Assembly (NCBI GenBank): GCA_046329195.1
Contig: JAXLVB010000001.1
Coordinates: 62,001 to 126,000 of the forward strand
Source of the DNA: JAXLVB01 sp046329195
GTDB lineage: Bacteria; Bacteroidota; Bacteroidia; Cytophagales; Spirosomataceae
Direction of reading: 5' to 3'
Length of the DNA stretch: 64,000 nt
Shown in pieces: positions 34,166-43,779 of the stretch; positions within the stretch are counted from its first letter, which is position 1, and each line of letters begins with the position of its first letter. Made by a program: the position numbers and the translations under genes. The notes below the pieces were generated by a model that saw nothing but the letters and a program-made list of their open reading frames with translations, did not search any database and was not told the origin of the DNA.

Positions 34166-35584
34166 ATGAAAAACAAGATATTTTTCTACTTTTTGGCGAT
34201 TTTGATTGGTGTTTTGAGCCAAACAGTTAGGGTTTTTGCCCAAAATATCGAAACCAAACCTCGGGTAATTGTGACCACCGACGGCGAGATTGACGACGAA
34301 TGTTCGATGGTGAGGTTTTTATTGTACGCCAACGAATTCGACATTGAGGGCATCATCACCTCCAGCTCGCAATATCACTGGCAGGGACACAAATGGGCGG
34401 GTGACGATTGGCTGAATCCGTATTTGGAGGCTTACGCAAAAGTATATCCCAACCTGATTTTGCATGATACAGACTATCCAAAACCTGAGTATCTCAACTC
34501 AGTCAGTGTACTCGGCAATGTATCAGCAGAAGGAGAAATGGAGACTATTACAGCAGGTTCAGAACTGATTGTCAAGGCTTTACTAAAAGATGACCCTCGC
34601 CCGATTTGGCTACAAGCTTGGGGAGGCGTCAACACCATTGCTCGTGCTTTAAAAACCATCGAGGAAAAACACTCCGAAAAAATGCCCGAAGTGGCTCGAA
34701 AACTACGGCTATACCTCATTTGGGAACAAGACAATACCTTTCAATCGTATATAAGACCGCATTGGGGCAAGTACAACATCGAAACCATCATTTCTGACCA
34801 GTTTGTTACCTATTTTTATACTTGGAAAAAGTTTTTGCCCGAAACGGCCAAAGCCTATTTGGTAGGTGATTGGATGAAACCACATATTCTCGAAAATCAC
34901 GGGCCACTTTGTTCTCTGTACAAAGCCCATCCCAATGGCGATTTTCGCTCTGAGGGAGATTCACCTGCTTTTCTACACACCATTCCCAACGGACTGCGAA
35001 GCATCGAATCGCCCGATTTTGGAGGATGGGGAGGTCGTTTTGTTAAAATCAGAGAAAACACTTGGCTCGACCCAGTTTTAGAACCCAAATACACTTATCC
35101 CGAAGGGCGATGGTGGACCAACAACGCATGGGGAAGGCAACGCATGAAAAAAGAAATTGAAAACGATAGTGCTTTACAAGCTTATTTAAAACCCACTTCT
35201 CAGTGGATTCCTGCCATTCAAAATGACTTTGCCGCCCGTGCCGACTGGTGTGTGAAGCCTTTCAAAGAGACCAATCATCCGCCCAAAGTGAGCCTTAAAA
35301 TGCCTTTAAATCTGACAGTAAAGCGTAAACAAAAAGTCGAACTTGATGCCTCTCCTACAACTGACCCCGACGGTGATAAACTATTTTTTAATTGGTATGC
35401 TTACGCTGATGCAAGCACCTATAAAGGTCAGTTGAGAATAGGGCAGCCTGACCAGAAAAAAACAAAATTGATAGTCCCTGCTGATGCAAAAAAGGGTGAT
35501 ACCATTCACATGATTTGTGAAGTAAAAGATGACAGAATACCACAATTGACTCGCTATCAGAGAGTTGTTTTAACCATTAATTGA
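34166..35584 (+). CDS. Nucleoside-hydrolase-like secreted protein, array member 6
   Basis: The 472-residue protein has a signal peptide ending near VFAQN (residue 27) and the acidic motif TTDGEIDDECSMVRFLLYAN. TSSSQYHWQGHKWAGDDWLN, AWGGVNTIARALKTIEEKHS, GDSPAFLHTIPNGLRSIESP, GGWGGR, AIQNDFAARADWC and the Ig-like domain (TDPDGDKLFFNWYAYADAST) follow in family order. It is strikingly similar along its length to member 7, so the pair is a recent tandem duplication. It is the first gene of the plus-strand bank; the ORF for member 7 begins at its stop codon. Confidence 0.9.
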   Translation: MKNKIFFYFLAILIGVLSQTVRVFAQNIETKPRVIVTTDGEIDDECSMVRFLLYANEFDIEGIITSSSQYHWQGHKWAGDDWLNPYLEAYAKVYPNLILHDTDYPKPEYLNSVSVLGNVSAEGEMETITAGSELIVKALLKDDPRPIWLQAWGGVNTIARALKTIEEKHSEKMPEVARKLRLYLIWEQDNTFQSYIRPHWGKYNIETIISDQFVTYFYTWKKFLPETAKAYLVGDWMKPHILENHGPLCSLYKAHPNGDFRSEGDSPAFLHTIPNGLRSIESPDFGGWGGRFVKIRENTWLDPVLEPKYTYPEGRWWTNNAWGRQRMKKEIENDSALQAYLKPTSQWIPAIQNDFAARADWCVKPFKETNHPPKVSLKMPLNLTVKRKQKVELDASPTTDPDGDKLFFNWYAYADASTYKGQLRIGQPDQKKTKLIVPADAKKGDTIHMICEVKDDRIPQLTRYQRVVLTIN

Positions 35585-35598
35585 TTCAAGCCAAAACG

Positions 35599-37029
35599 AT
35601 GAAAAAAAAACTAACTATTTTATTGTCCTTCACCCTGCTGCTATTCGCTATCCAAACTTTTGCACAAAAATCGGATAAAACAAGGGTGATTGTAACCAGC
35701 GATGGTGAAATTGACGATGAATGTTCGATGGTGCGGTTTCTACTTTATGCCAACGAGTGGGACATAGAAGGCATTATCACCTCCAGCTCACAATACCATT
35801 GGCACGGACACAATTGGGCTGGCGACGACTGGATTGACCCATTGTACAAGGCCTACGCTGAGGTATATCCCAACTTACAACTTCACGATAAAAATTACCC
35901 TTCGCCCGAGTATCTGAAATCGGTTACGTTTTTGGGAAATGTTGAAACTGAAGGCGAAATGGAATTGCAAACGGCGGGTTCGGAGCATATTGTAAAAGTG
36001 CTTTTGGACGAATCAGACAGTCGTCCTGTTTGGTTACAGGCTTGGGGCGGAACCAATACCATTGCCCGAGCTTTGAAAACCATTGAAGAAAACCATCCCG
36101 AAAAAATGGCCTCCGTAGCTCAAAAGCTCCGCTTCTTTTTTATCTGGGAACAAGATGCCACTTACCAATCATACATCAGGCCGCATTGGGGCAGATTCAA
36201 CATCCTTACCATCATTTCTGACCAGTTTGAGGCCATTGCCTACCGTTGGAAAAAAGTACAACCCGACAACATGAAACCCTATTTTGAGGCAAAATGGATG
36301 AAAGAGAATATCCTTCAAAACCACGGAACTCTTTGTGCATCTTACAAAGCACACAACGCAAATGACAAAGGTTTTGAAGATGGTGATTTTCGTTCCGAAG
36401 GCGATTCGCCCGCTTTTATGCACACCATTCCTACGGGTTTACGCAACCTCGAAAATCCTGATTGGGGTGGCTGGGGAGGTCGTTATGTAAAAATCAGAGA
36501 AAATACATGGCTTGACCCCGTACCCGACCCAAGTTACAAATATCCAGAAGGACGCTGGTATGGCTCTAATGGCTGGGGCAGAAGTAGCCTTCGAGACGGA
36601 AGTACCACCACAGAAGAGCAAAGAAAAGCTTATTTCAAACCTATGTGGCAATGGTCGGCTGATTTTCAGAATGATTTTGCTGCCCGAGCCGACTGGTGTG
36701 TGAAACCTTTCAAAGGGGCCAATCATTCCCCAGTTTTCAAAACAGAAAAATCCTTGAATATCAATGCCAAAGCTGGTCAAAAGGTTAACTTAAAAGCCGT
36801 AGCCTCTGACCCAGATGGTGATAAACTAAAATATAAATGGTGGCAATACGAAGATGTGGATAGCTACACTGGAACGGTGAAAATATCCAACGCAGGAAAA
36901 GCAAAAGCCAGTTTTACAATTCCAGTTGATGCCAAAATCGGTGATACTATTCATTTGATATGTGAGGTAAAAGACAGCGGTGTGCCTGAACTTACCAAGT
37001 ATCAGCGAGTGGTGATTGATATTAAATAA
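35599..37029 (+). CDS. Nucleoside-hydrolase-like secreted protein, array member 7
   Basis: About 476 residues. ATG 35599 gives a clean signal peptide (KKKLTILLSFTLLLFAIQTF); a TTG at 35581 overlapping the stop of member 6 is less likely. The acidic motif is TSDGEIDDECSMVRFLLYAN. AWGGTNTIARALKTIEENHP, FEDGDFRSEGDSPAFMHTIP, GGWGGR, FQNDFAARADWCVKPFKGAN and the Ig-like end (SDPDGDKLKYKWWQYEDVDS) are all intact. It is the closest paralogue of member 6. A GH105-like enzyme follows after 19 bp, linking the family to breakdown of lyase products from pectin-like glycans. Confidence 0.9.
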   Translation: MKKKLTILLSFTLLLFAIQTFAQKSDKTRVIVTSDGEIDDECSMVRFLLYANEWDIEGIITSSSQYHWHGHNWAGDDWIDPLYKAYAEVYPNLQLHDKNYPSPEYLKSVTFLGNVETEGEMELQTAGSEHIVKVLLDESDSRPVWLQAWGGTNTIARALKTIEENHPEKMASVAQKLRFFFIWEQDATYQSYIRPHWGRFNILTIISDQFEAIAYRWKKVQPDNMKPYFEAKWMKENILQNHGTLCASYKAHNANDKGFEDGDFRSEGDSPAFMHTIPTGLRNLENPDWGGWGGRYVKIRENTWLDPVPDPSYKYPEGRWYGSNGWGRSSLRDGSTTTEEQRKAYFKPMWQWSADFQNDFAARADWCVKPFKGANHSPVFKTEKSLNINAKAGQKVNLKAVASDPDGDKLKYKWWQYEDVDSYTGTVKISNAGKAKASFTIPVDAKIGDTIHLICEVKDSGVPELTKYQRVVIDIK

Positions 37030-37048
37030 ACCAAAATAATCTTTCAAA

Positions 37049-38416
37049 ATGAATTCTAAAATCCTTAAAGCACTTTCTTTTTTACTGCTCATTCTCAATC
37101 AGTCTTTTGCACAAGAGTTTTTTGCAGAAGGGAGAGTTCCAGTTTATGAAATCCCATACGAATATCCGAGCTTAGATAGCGTTAAGGCTGTTTTGAATCG
37201 AGTTCGTAAATATTACGAATCTTCGAGTACACAAAAAATCATTGATGGTCAATCGGGAAAAGAAATCACAGACTTCTCAAAACTGAACAAAAATGCCAAA
37301 GTATCCGACGGTTTTTCGAGCGAATGGACTTATACTCACGGTGTAGTACTTTCGGCTTTTGATTATATTGGAAAAGTTACTGGGGATGATAAATATTTTG
37401 TCAACAACCCGAAATTCTTTGATTTTGTAGTGAAAAACCTACCATATTTTAAGAAAAATGATGAAACTTTTGGCAAAGATGCCAGTGGCTGGCCAGCTAT
37501 TTTGCACATGCACGCTCTTGACGATTGCGGAGCGATAGGTGCAGCTTTGATTAAGACTTATCAAAAAACAGGAAATAAAGAATATTTGGAGCTTATAAAT
37601 CTGATTGATGATTATGTCTCAAATAAACAATTTAGGCTTACAGATGGTACTCTGGCTCGGCATCGTCCTCAATACGAATCTCTTTGGGCTGATGATATTT
37701 ATATGAGTGTACCATTTTTGGCCAATATGGGTGCCTTGACTGGTAATAATAAATATTTTGATGATGCTACCAAGCAAATCATTCAGATGGCAGACAGACT
37801 TTACGTACCTCAAAAAGAGCTTTTTGACCATGGTTGGAATGTAAACTCGGGCGACTACGACCCACGTTTCTATTGGGGAAGAGCCAACGGATGGATACTG
37901 ATGGCCTCAGCTGAATTATTGGATGTATTACCCAAAAATCACAAAGACAGAGAGAAAATTTTACATCTGTATCGCTCAGTAGTCAGAAGTCTGGCTAATC
38001 TGCAAGACGGTTCTGGCTTTTGGTATAACCTTCTGGATAAAAATAACACATATACTGAAACATCCTGCACAGCCATGTTTACCTACGCTATTGCTAAGGG
38101 TATCAACGAAGGCTGGGTGAGTCATGTGTACGGCCCTGTTGCTATGTCTGGTTGGAATGCTCTCAAAACCAGAGTTTTACCAAACGGAGCTGTTGATGGA
38201 ACCTGTGAAGGAACAACCTTTGCCCATGACAATGTTTATTATTATCATCGAGGAAAAAGTGTAAATGCCACGCACGGCTATGGTCCAACACTCTATGCAG
38301 GTGCCGAAATGATTCGCCTCTTACAAAACGACAAACTTCAAGTTCAAAAGGCTAAGCCAAACGTCATCAACAGTACTTTTCATTTTCAATTAAAAGAAGA
38401 ATGGATTAAGAAATAG
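37049..38416 (+). CDS. GH105-like unsaturated rhamnogalacturonyl hydrolase (YesR/YteR type), secreted
   Basis: The 455-residue protein has a signal peptide (SKILKALSFLLLILNQSFAQ) and an (alpha/alpha)6 barrel. Family marks are EWTYTHGVVLSAFDYIGKVT near 92, HMHALDDCGAIGAALIKTYQ near 152, SLWADDIYMSVPFLANMGAL near 210 (the catalytic-region Asp) and FYWGRANGWILMASAELLDV near 275. DGSGFWYNLLD, then ETSCTAMFTYAIAKGINEGW near 340 complete them. These enzymes remove unsaturated galacturonic acid from rhamnogalacturonan fragments. It follows array member 7 in the same orientation, so the array probably acts on pectic material. GH88 is the related alternative. Confidence 0.85.
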   Translation: MNSKILKALSFLLLILNQSFAQEFFAEGRVPVYEIPYEYPSLDSVKAVLNRVRKYYESSSTQKIIDGQSGKEITDFSKLNKNAKVSDGFSSEWTYTHGVVLSAFDYIGKVTGDDKYFVNNPKFFDFVVKNLPYFKKNDETFGKDASGWPAILHMHALDDCGAIGAALIKTYQKTGNKEYLELINLIDDYVSNKQFRLTDGTLARHRPQYESLWADDIYMSVPFLANMGALTGNNKYFDDATKQIIQMADRLYVPQKELFDHGWNVNSGDYDPRFYWGRANGWILMASAELLDVLPKNHKDREKILHLYRSVVRSLANLQDGSGFWYNLLDKNNTYTETSCTAMFTYAIAKGINEGWVSHVYGPVAMSGWNALKTRVLPNGAVDGTCEGTTFAHDNVYYYHRGKSVNATHGYGPTLYAGAEMIRLLQNDKLQVQKAKPNVINSTFHFQLKEEWIKK

Positions 38417-38452
38417 AATTTTCGGAGTGAGATAAAAGCATTTCTGTTTTCA

Positions 38453-40078
38453 TTACGGAGTGCTTTTATCTTTACTAATTTCATATTTAAACCAATCGAT
38501 ATCTACATATCCTTTGTCTTGAAGAATGTTATAGTTAAAAATACCGATTCTGTCACCCCTGTAACTTCCCCACGTTAGCTGGGTCACGTTGCCAAAGGGA
38601 ATGTATTTTTTGCCATTTAGGCTATAAAAATATTGATTTTTGCCATTCACATCCCATTTTGACTGAAGCCAGATAACATTTTTTTTTAGTTTTACCCCTT
38701 CGGATTCTTCATCGTTAAAAACATACGTCAATATTCTTTTTCCATTAGATTGTTTTATACCAATAGTACTCATATTCTGAGTAGAAAAATGCGTCAGACC
38801 AGCATACTGACCATTTTCCATGTTTCCAAAATCCAATTTTATAGTTACCACATTATCATGGGTTCGCATACTCCTTTGGGTAATCGTATTTCCTGCCCTC
38901 ATTAATATTTTCTGCTGATTTTCAGGGTCAATGGGTTGAAAAGCATGTAATCTCAAAAAACCTTTCCGTTCAGTTAGCGACCATTTATCAGCACGGGGCT
39001 GGTAGTTCCATTCCCATTGATGGCCTAATTTTTCATTTTCAAAATCATCACTTGTTTTTAATGATAGTAGTTCATTAAGTATGATTGGTTTTGTGCCCGA
39101 CCAAACCATTTCTCCAATAGAATCAGGCCCTACTTCACCGATTATTGGCCAATTGTCGAGCCAATTTACTGGCAACAAACTCGCTGGCCTACCTTCCCAA
39201 TCGCCCCTGCCGTGATGCGTAAAAAAATACCATTCGTTCTTATCAACGGTTATGAGTCCACCTTGATTAGGCTCTCTGTCTTTCTTCCTGTTGACCCTAT
39301 TGAGCTGCTTTATCTCCCATTTCCCATACAAATTTTTACTACGACCCATCATTATCTGTCGTCCTCCTTCGGCATTTACATTACTAAAAAAATGATAATA
39401 GTAGCCATTGATTTTATATAGTTTGTTAGCCTCACTCCCCTTTGATTGATGTATAATGGTATCTGACTCCATTATCAGGCTTTTCCCCTCAGGGGTCATT
39501 TTGAACAAATGAATGTTATATTGTTTATTATTTTTTGGGTCAAGTTCAAAATTGGTGGCCATAAAATATACCTGACCGTCATCGTCATAAAAACTGCAGC
39601 AGTCATCCCAGCCTTTCACATTCCATACCTGATGCAGCGGCGCCCACGGGCCTTCTGCATGCTCTGCTGAGCTCATAAAGAAGCCGTCATCAGGAGTACC
39701 AAAATAAACCCAAAATTTGTTTTTATAATATCTGATTGAGCCAGCCCAGATGCCTCTTTCGTAGGCATTCATCTGGTCCCAGTTCATTTTTGGACTAATC
39801 TGTCTGAGGTCGTTTACCACGTGAGCTATGATTTCCCAGTTTACCAAATCTTTGGAATGAAGCACTGCCATACCAGGCGAATATTGCATGGTTGAGGATA
39901 TTGCGTAGTAATTATCACCGACTCGAATCACATCTAAATCACTGAAATCCGCAGGTATTACAGGATTAACATAAGTACCGTTACCCTGGTCTCCCCATTT
40001 TCCATACATCTGAGCGGAGGTATTAAAACAAACCAAACAGAAGAATAAATAAATAAACATTGAAATGACTTTCTGCAT
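38453..40078 (-). CDS. GH43-family glycosidase with C-terminal beta-sandwich
   Basis: The 541-residue protein has a signal peptide (MFIYLFFCLVCFNTSAQ) and the GH43 propeller: YVNPVIPADFSDLDVIRVGD (general base region; SDLD where SDPD is usual), WNVKGWDDCCSFYDDDGQVY and QSKGSEANKLYKINGYYYHF (acid Glu). The C-terminal region from about residue 345 (DDFENEKLGHQWEWNYQPRA) is the GH43 beta-sandwich. It would release arabinose or xylose from side chains. It converges with the GH105 gene across a 36-bp gap and faces the promoter region of the second susC. Confidence 0.9.
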   Translation of the reverse strand: MQKVISMFIYLFFCLVCFNTSAQMYGKWGDQGNGTYVNPVIPADFSDLDVIRVGDNYYAISSTMQYSPGMAVLHSKDLVNWEIIAHVVNDLRQISPKMNWDQMNAYERGIWAGSIRYYKNKFWVYFGTPDDGFFMSSAEHAEGPWAPLHQVWNVKGWDDCCSFYDDDGQVYFMATNFELDPKNNKQYNIHLFKMTPEGKSLIMESDTIIHQSKGSEANKLYKINGYYYHFFSNVNAEGGRQIMMGRSKNLYGKWEIKQLNRVNRKKDREPNQGGLITVDKNEWYFFTHHGRGDWEGRPASLLPVNWLDNWPIIGEVGPDSIGEMVWSGTKPIILNELLSLKTSDDFENEKLGHQWEWNYQPRADKWSLTERKGFLRLHAFQPIDPENQQKILMRAGNTITQRSMRTHDNVVTIKLDFGNMENGQYAGLTHFSTQNMSTIGIKQSNGKRILTYVFNDEESEGVKLKKNVIWLQSKWDVNGKNQYFYSLNGKKYIPFGNVTQLTWGSYRGDRIGIFNYNILQDKGYVDIDWFKYEISKDKSTP

Positions 40079-40749
40079 AAAACTTCTAAAGTTATCTTAA
40101 CGTACCGTTAGGTACTATGATATTGACCTGACCGTGGTAGTAGAAAAAATAACCGACTAAAATGTTTAACATAGGCAATCTACTATCGTTGATACCCACT
40201 GTATAGCATCAGTAAAAATAAAAATTTCTAAGTACATGTTGAAAATTAGCTTATACTATTTATGCTTGAATAGATAACACATAGTGTTTATTATCAGTGA
40301 TTTACACAAAAATAGTAATTAATTACTACCGACTACTTATCAACTTAAATTTTACCATTACTTATATAAGTTGGTGGCCTAAAGGCATATATCTGATTGA
40401 CTCATGACTGCAAATTAAACTAATTAACAACAGCTTTACTACTGCATCTTTTCAATTTTCAGATGGAGTTGTACCTAATTATTTAGCTTAAAGGCATTTT
40501 TTGTGAACCTTTCACTCTGTTCTTGTATTTTTTGTTTAATATCAATATAACAAGAATAATCGAAACCATAAAGTATAAAAAGAAAATAAAAGAAAATAAA
40601 ATACTTATTTTTTTGTTGCATTTAAAAAACATAGAATATACTTTTACGGAATAATTACTTTTTATCTACAAATAATTTAACAAATAAAACAATAAAAGAA
40701 AGTTATTCTATTTCGATTATTATCATTTCTCAACTAAATTTCTTTATTT
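40079..40749. other. 671-bp AT-rich regulatory region before the second susC
   Basis: No gene is visible. The region contains the operator candidate at 40579-40602, a possible -7 box TACTTTTA at 40639-40646 and a small inverted repeat GTACC-4-GGTAC at 40102-40115. It separates the divergent GH43 and susC genes and so probably carries both promoters. Confidence 0.6.
40579..40602. promoter_or_regulatory. A-rich direct-repeat operator candidate, susC promoter
   Basis: AAAGAAAATAAAAGAAAATA contains two AGAAAATAAA repeats exactly 10 bp apart. It matches the site at 33979 with one or two changes and that at 46071 (minus strand). It lies upstream of a possible -7 box at 40639. Confidence 0.5.
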
Positions 40750-43700
40750 ATGTCACAATTTGTACAAATTTATTTTCCTGAGAAAATCAGATTTTCGGGA
40801 AGAAGGACGTTTTACTGGGCATTTTTAGTCTCAATGCTATTTTCATTGACTACTATCGCTCAACTAAAGGTAAGTGGCAAAGTCACTATACCTACTGGCG
40901 AGATACTTCCAGGTACTTCTATTGCGGAAGAGGGTACTACAAATGGAACAACCACGGATGCAAATGGCAATTTTTCAATTACTGTAAAAAACGGTACATC
41001 AAGATTAGTTTTCAGCTTCATTGGTTACGATAACCAAACGGTTGCAGTAGGAGGCAAAACCATTATTAATGTTGTATTGACTGAATCTGCGAATCAACTT
41101 TCAGAAGTAGTAGTGATTGGTTATGGTACTGTGAAAAAACGAGACCTGACCGGAGCTGTTACCTCTATTAAAAGTGAAGATATAAAACAAGTACCCGCCC
41201 AAAGCCCTTTGGAGTCTATTCAAGGTAAAGTTGCAGGAGTGGATATAACACGGAGTAATGGGTCAGCTTCTTCAGGCATCAATATTCTGATTCGAGGAAA
41301 TCGCTCTATCGGAGCTGGCAATAAACCCCTATTTATTATTGATGGTGTTCAGTCAAGTGATATAGACAACATCAACCCCAATGACATCGAGTCCATTGAA
41401 TTTTTAAAAGATGCTTCATCAACTGCCATTTATGGATGGCAAGGCGCTAACGGCATCGTGATTGTGACTACTAAGAAAGGAGCAAGTGGAAAAGCCAAAG
41501 TAACTTTTAATACTTATTATGGTGTATCGCAAGTTTCTCGCTACCCTGCAGTTAATGATGGCCCTTCGTACGTGGCTATGAAAAGAGAAGCCAATCGAGC
41601 TGTAGGAAAGTGGACTTCGGAAGCCGATGATAAACTCATTTTTAATACACAAGAACTCGATGCAATCAAAAATAACGAATGGATTGATTATCAGAGGCTT
41701 TTATTAAGCAACGGCACTCAGCAAGACTATAACTTGGGGGTAACTGCTGGAAACGACAAAACAAAAGTTTTTTTCTCTATGGACTATTTTAGAGAGAGTG
41801 GAATCCTGAAGTATGATGCTATTAACCGTTATTCTATTCGGGCTAATGTTGATCAAACTATCAACAATTGGCTAAAAATTGGGCTTCAGAGTCAGGTGAC
41901 GAATAGAGACGAGAGTTACCGGCGAGACCCCCTTAACATGGCCAACAAGATAATTCCGCTAGGTACAGTTTATGACAAAAATGGGAATTTTATCGTCTTT
42001 CCACTGAGTGGTTCGTCAATTAGCCCCTTGGCCGATGAACAACCTGATGCTTTTTCAAATACTGGAAAAATAACCAATATTATTTCGAACGTCTATGTTG
42101 AACTCAAACCCCTTGACGGTCTTACCTTCCGCTCAAACTTTGGTGCAAACATTGGTTTTTCCAGAACAGGATTATTTGAGGCTTCTAATACAATCAGCCG
42201 CAACGGTGGCAATACTCAAGCTTCTTATACTTCATCGAATAGCCGCTTTATCAATTGGGACAATATCCTTACTTACCAAAAATCAATCAAGGATCATTCG
42301 TTTGTTTTTACAGCTCTGAGTAGCTTCGTTGAAAGCCTATCTGACTATGGTACTGCTCAGGGAGAAGGCCAACTGCTTCCTTCCCAACTTTACTTTGCAC
42401 TAGGTAATGCCCCTACTAATATTGCCATAAGCAGTGGTTTCACTAAGTGGAATGTGTTATCATTTGCTGGGCGTTTAAATTATAGCTACAAAGGCAAATA
42501 TTTAGTCACTCTTACTAATCGGACTGATGGAGCATCTCGCTTATCTACCGGAAACAAGTGGGCTTCTTTCCCGTCAGCAGCTGTAGCTTGGCAAATTGGC
42601 GATGAGGCATTTATGCAAAATCAAAAATTAATCAGCGGTCTAAAATTACGCTTAAGTTATGGTGTAGCGGGTAATTCAGGGATTGCCCCATATGGTACCC
42701 AAAGTACCCTTACAAGAGTACCGATGGCTTTTGGCGAAACTAGCTTTCAAGGTTTCACCTTCTCTCCATTACTTGGTAACCCTGATGCAGGCTGGGAGCT
42801 ATCAGGTTCCAAAAACCTTGGTGTAGATATTGGATTTTTGAACAATCGCCTCAATGCTACGCTGGATATCTATGATACTCGCACTAATGACTTGCTTTTA
42901 CCCAGAGGGTTACCGCCTACATCGGGTGTAAAAACCGTTTATCAAAACATTGGCAAAACCAGAAATAACGGTGTAGAATTTAGCTTGAACTCTGTAAATA
43001 TTAATAAAAACAACCTCAAGTGGGTGAGTACACTTACCTTATCTCATAACAAAGAAAGAATTGTGTCTCTCGTTACCGAAGGCGTTGACGACATTGGTAA
43101 CGGATGGTTCGTCGGGCAGCCTATTTCTGTATTTTATGATTATGAAAAACTTGGAATTTGGCAAACTTCTGAGGCTGATAAAGCTAAAACTTTTGGTCAA
43201 CAACCTGGTGATATAAAAGTAAAAGACCAGAATGGTGATAGTAAAATTGATGCTGTCAATGACCGACGAGTACTCGCTGGTAATAACGTACCTGTTTGGT
43301 ATGGTGGATTGAACAATAGAATCACGTTTAAAGGCCTTGATTTTAGTATTTATCTGTTTGCTCGAATGGGGCAAACGATTAATCCTTCTTTTCTGAGTAG
43401 ATACGACCGTCAGTCCAATTTGAGTAATAGTAGCAAAATTATTGACTACTGGACACCCGAAAACCCAACTAATGAATACCCTCGCCCTAACGCTAATATC
43501 TCCGGAGCCTCAACTCCTTACTGGAGTACCATCGGCTATGTCGATGGCTCTTATCTCCGCATTCGTAACATATCCCTGGGCTACACCTTACCTCAATTTA
43601 AAAAATCTTATTTTAACAGCCTACGAATTTACGTCACAGGCTCTAATTTAGTTACTTGGACGAAAAGTCAAAAGCTGAATGAATATGACCCTGAAAGAGG

Positions 43701-43761
43701 TGGTGGCGAAAGCGCACCAATGTTGAAAAACATCATAGTGGGGTTAAATCTCGGATTTTAA
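40750..43761 (+). CDS. susC: SusC-family TonB-dependent receptor without STN domain (PUL2)
   Basis: The 1003-residue outer-membrane transporter has a signal region up to about TTIAQ (residue 38). A carboxypeptidase-regulatory-like domain follows (~40-115, LKVSGKVTIPTGEILPGTSI), then the TonB-box/plug start LSEVVVIGYGTVKKRDLTGA, the plug (FIIDGVQSSDIDNINPNDIE) and the barrel ending in IIVGLNLGF. Unlike the PUL1 SusC there is no STN domain, so it is not controlled by a FecR/sigma relay. The shared operator suggests control by the DeoR regulator instead. It imports the oligosaccharide handled by the nucleoside-hydrolase-like array. SusD follows after 18 bp. Confidence 0.96.
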   Translation: MSQFVQIYFPEKIRFSGRRTFYWAFLVSMLFSLTTIAQLKVSGKVTIPTGEILPGTSIAEEGTTNGTTTDANGNFSITVKNGTSRLVFSFIGYDNQTVAVGGKTIINVVLTESANQLSEVVVIGYGTVKKRDLTGAVTSIKSEDIKQVPAQSPLESIQGKVAGVDITRSNGSASSGINILIRGNRSIGAGNKPLFIIDGVQSSDIDNINPNDIESIEFLKDASSTAIYGWQGANGIVIVTTKKGASGKAKVTFNTYYGVSQVSRYPAVNDGPSYVAMKREANRAVGKWTSEADDKLIFNTQELDAIKNNEWIDYQRLLLSNGTQQDYNLGVTAGNDKTKVFFSMDYFRESGILKYDAINRYSIRANVDQTINNWLKIGLQSQVTNRDESYRRDPLNMANKIIPLGTVYDKNGNFIVFPLSGSSISPLADEQPDAFSNTGKITNIISNVYVELKPLDGLTFRSNFGANIGFSRTGLFEASNTISRNGGNTQASYTSSNSRFINWDNILTYQKSIKDHSFVFTALSSFVESLSDYGTAQGEGQLLPSQLYFALGNAPTNIAISSGFTKWNVLSFAGRLNYSYKGKYLVTLTNRTDGASRLSTGNKWASFPSAAVAWQIGDEAFMQNQKLISGLKLRLSYGVAGNSGIAPYGTQSTLTRVPMAFGETSFQGFTFSPLLGNPDAGWELSGSKNLGVDIGFLNNRLNATLDIYDTRTNDLLLPRGLPPTSGVKTVYQNIGKTRNNGVEFSLNSVNINKNNLKWVSTLTLSHNKERIVSLVTEGVDDIGNGWFVGQPISVFYDYEKLGIWQTSEADKAKTFGQQPGDIKVKDQNGDSKIDAVNDRRVLAGNNVPVWYGGLNNRITFKGLDFSIYLFARMGQTINPSFLSRYDRQSNLSNSSKIIDYWTPENPTNEYPRPNANISGASTPYWSTIGYVDGSYLRIRNISLGYTLPQFKKSYFNSLRIYVTGSNLVTWTKSQKLNEYDPERGGGESAPMLKNIIVGLNLGF

Positions 43762-43779
43762 CATTAACTTGACTCAACA

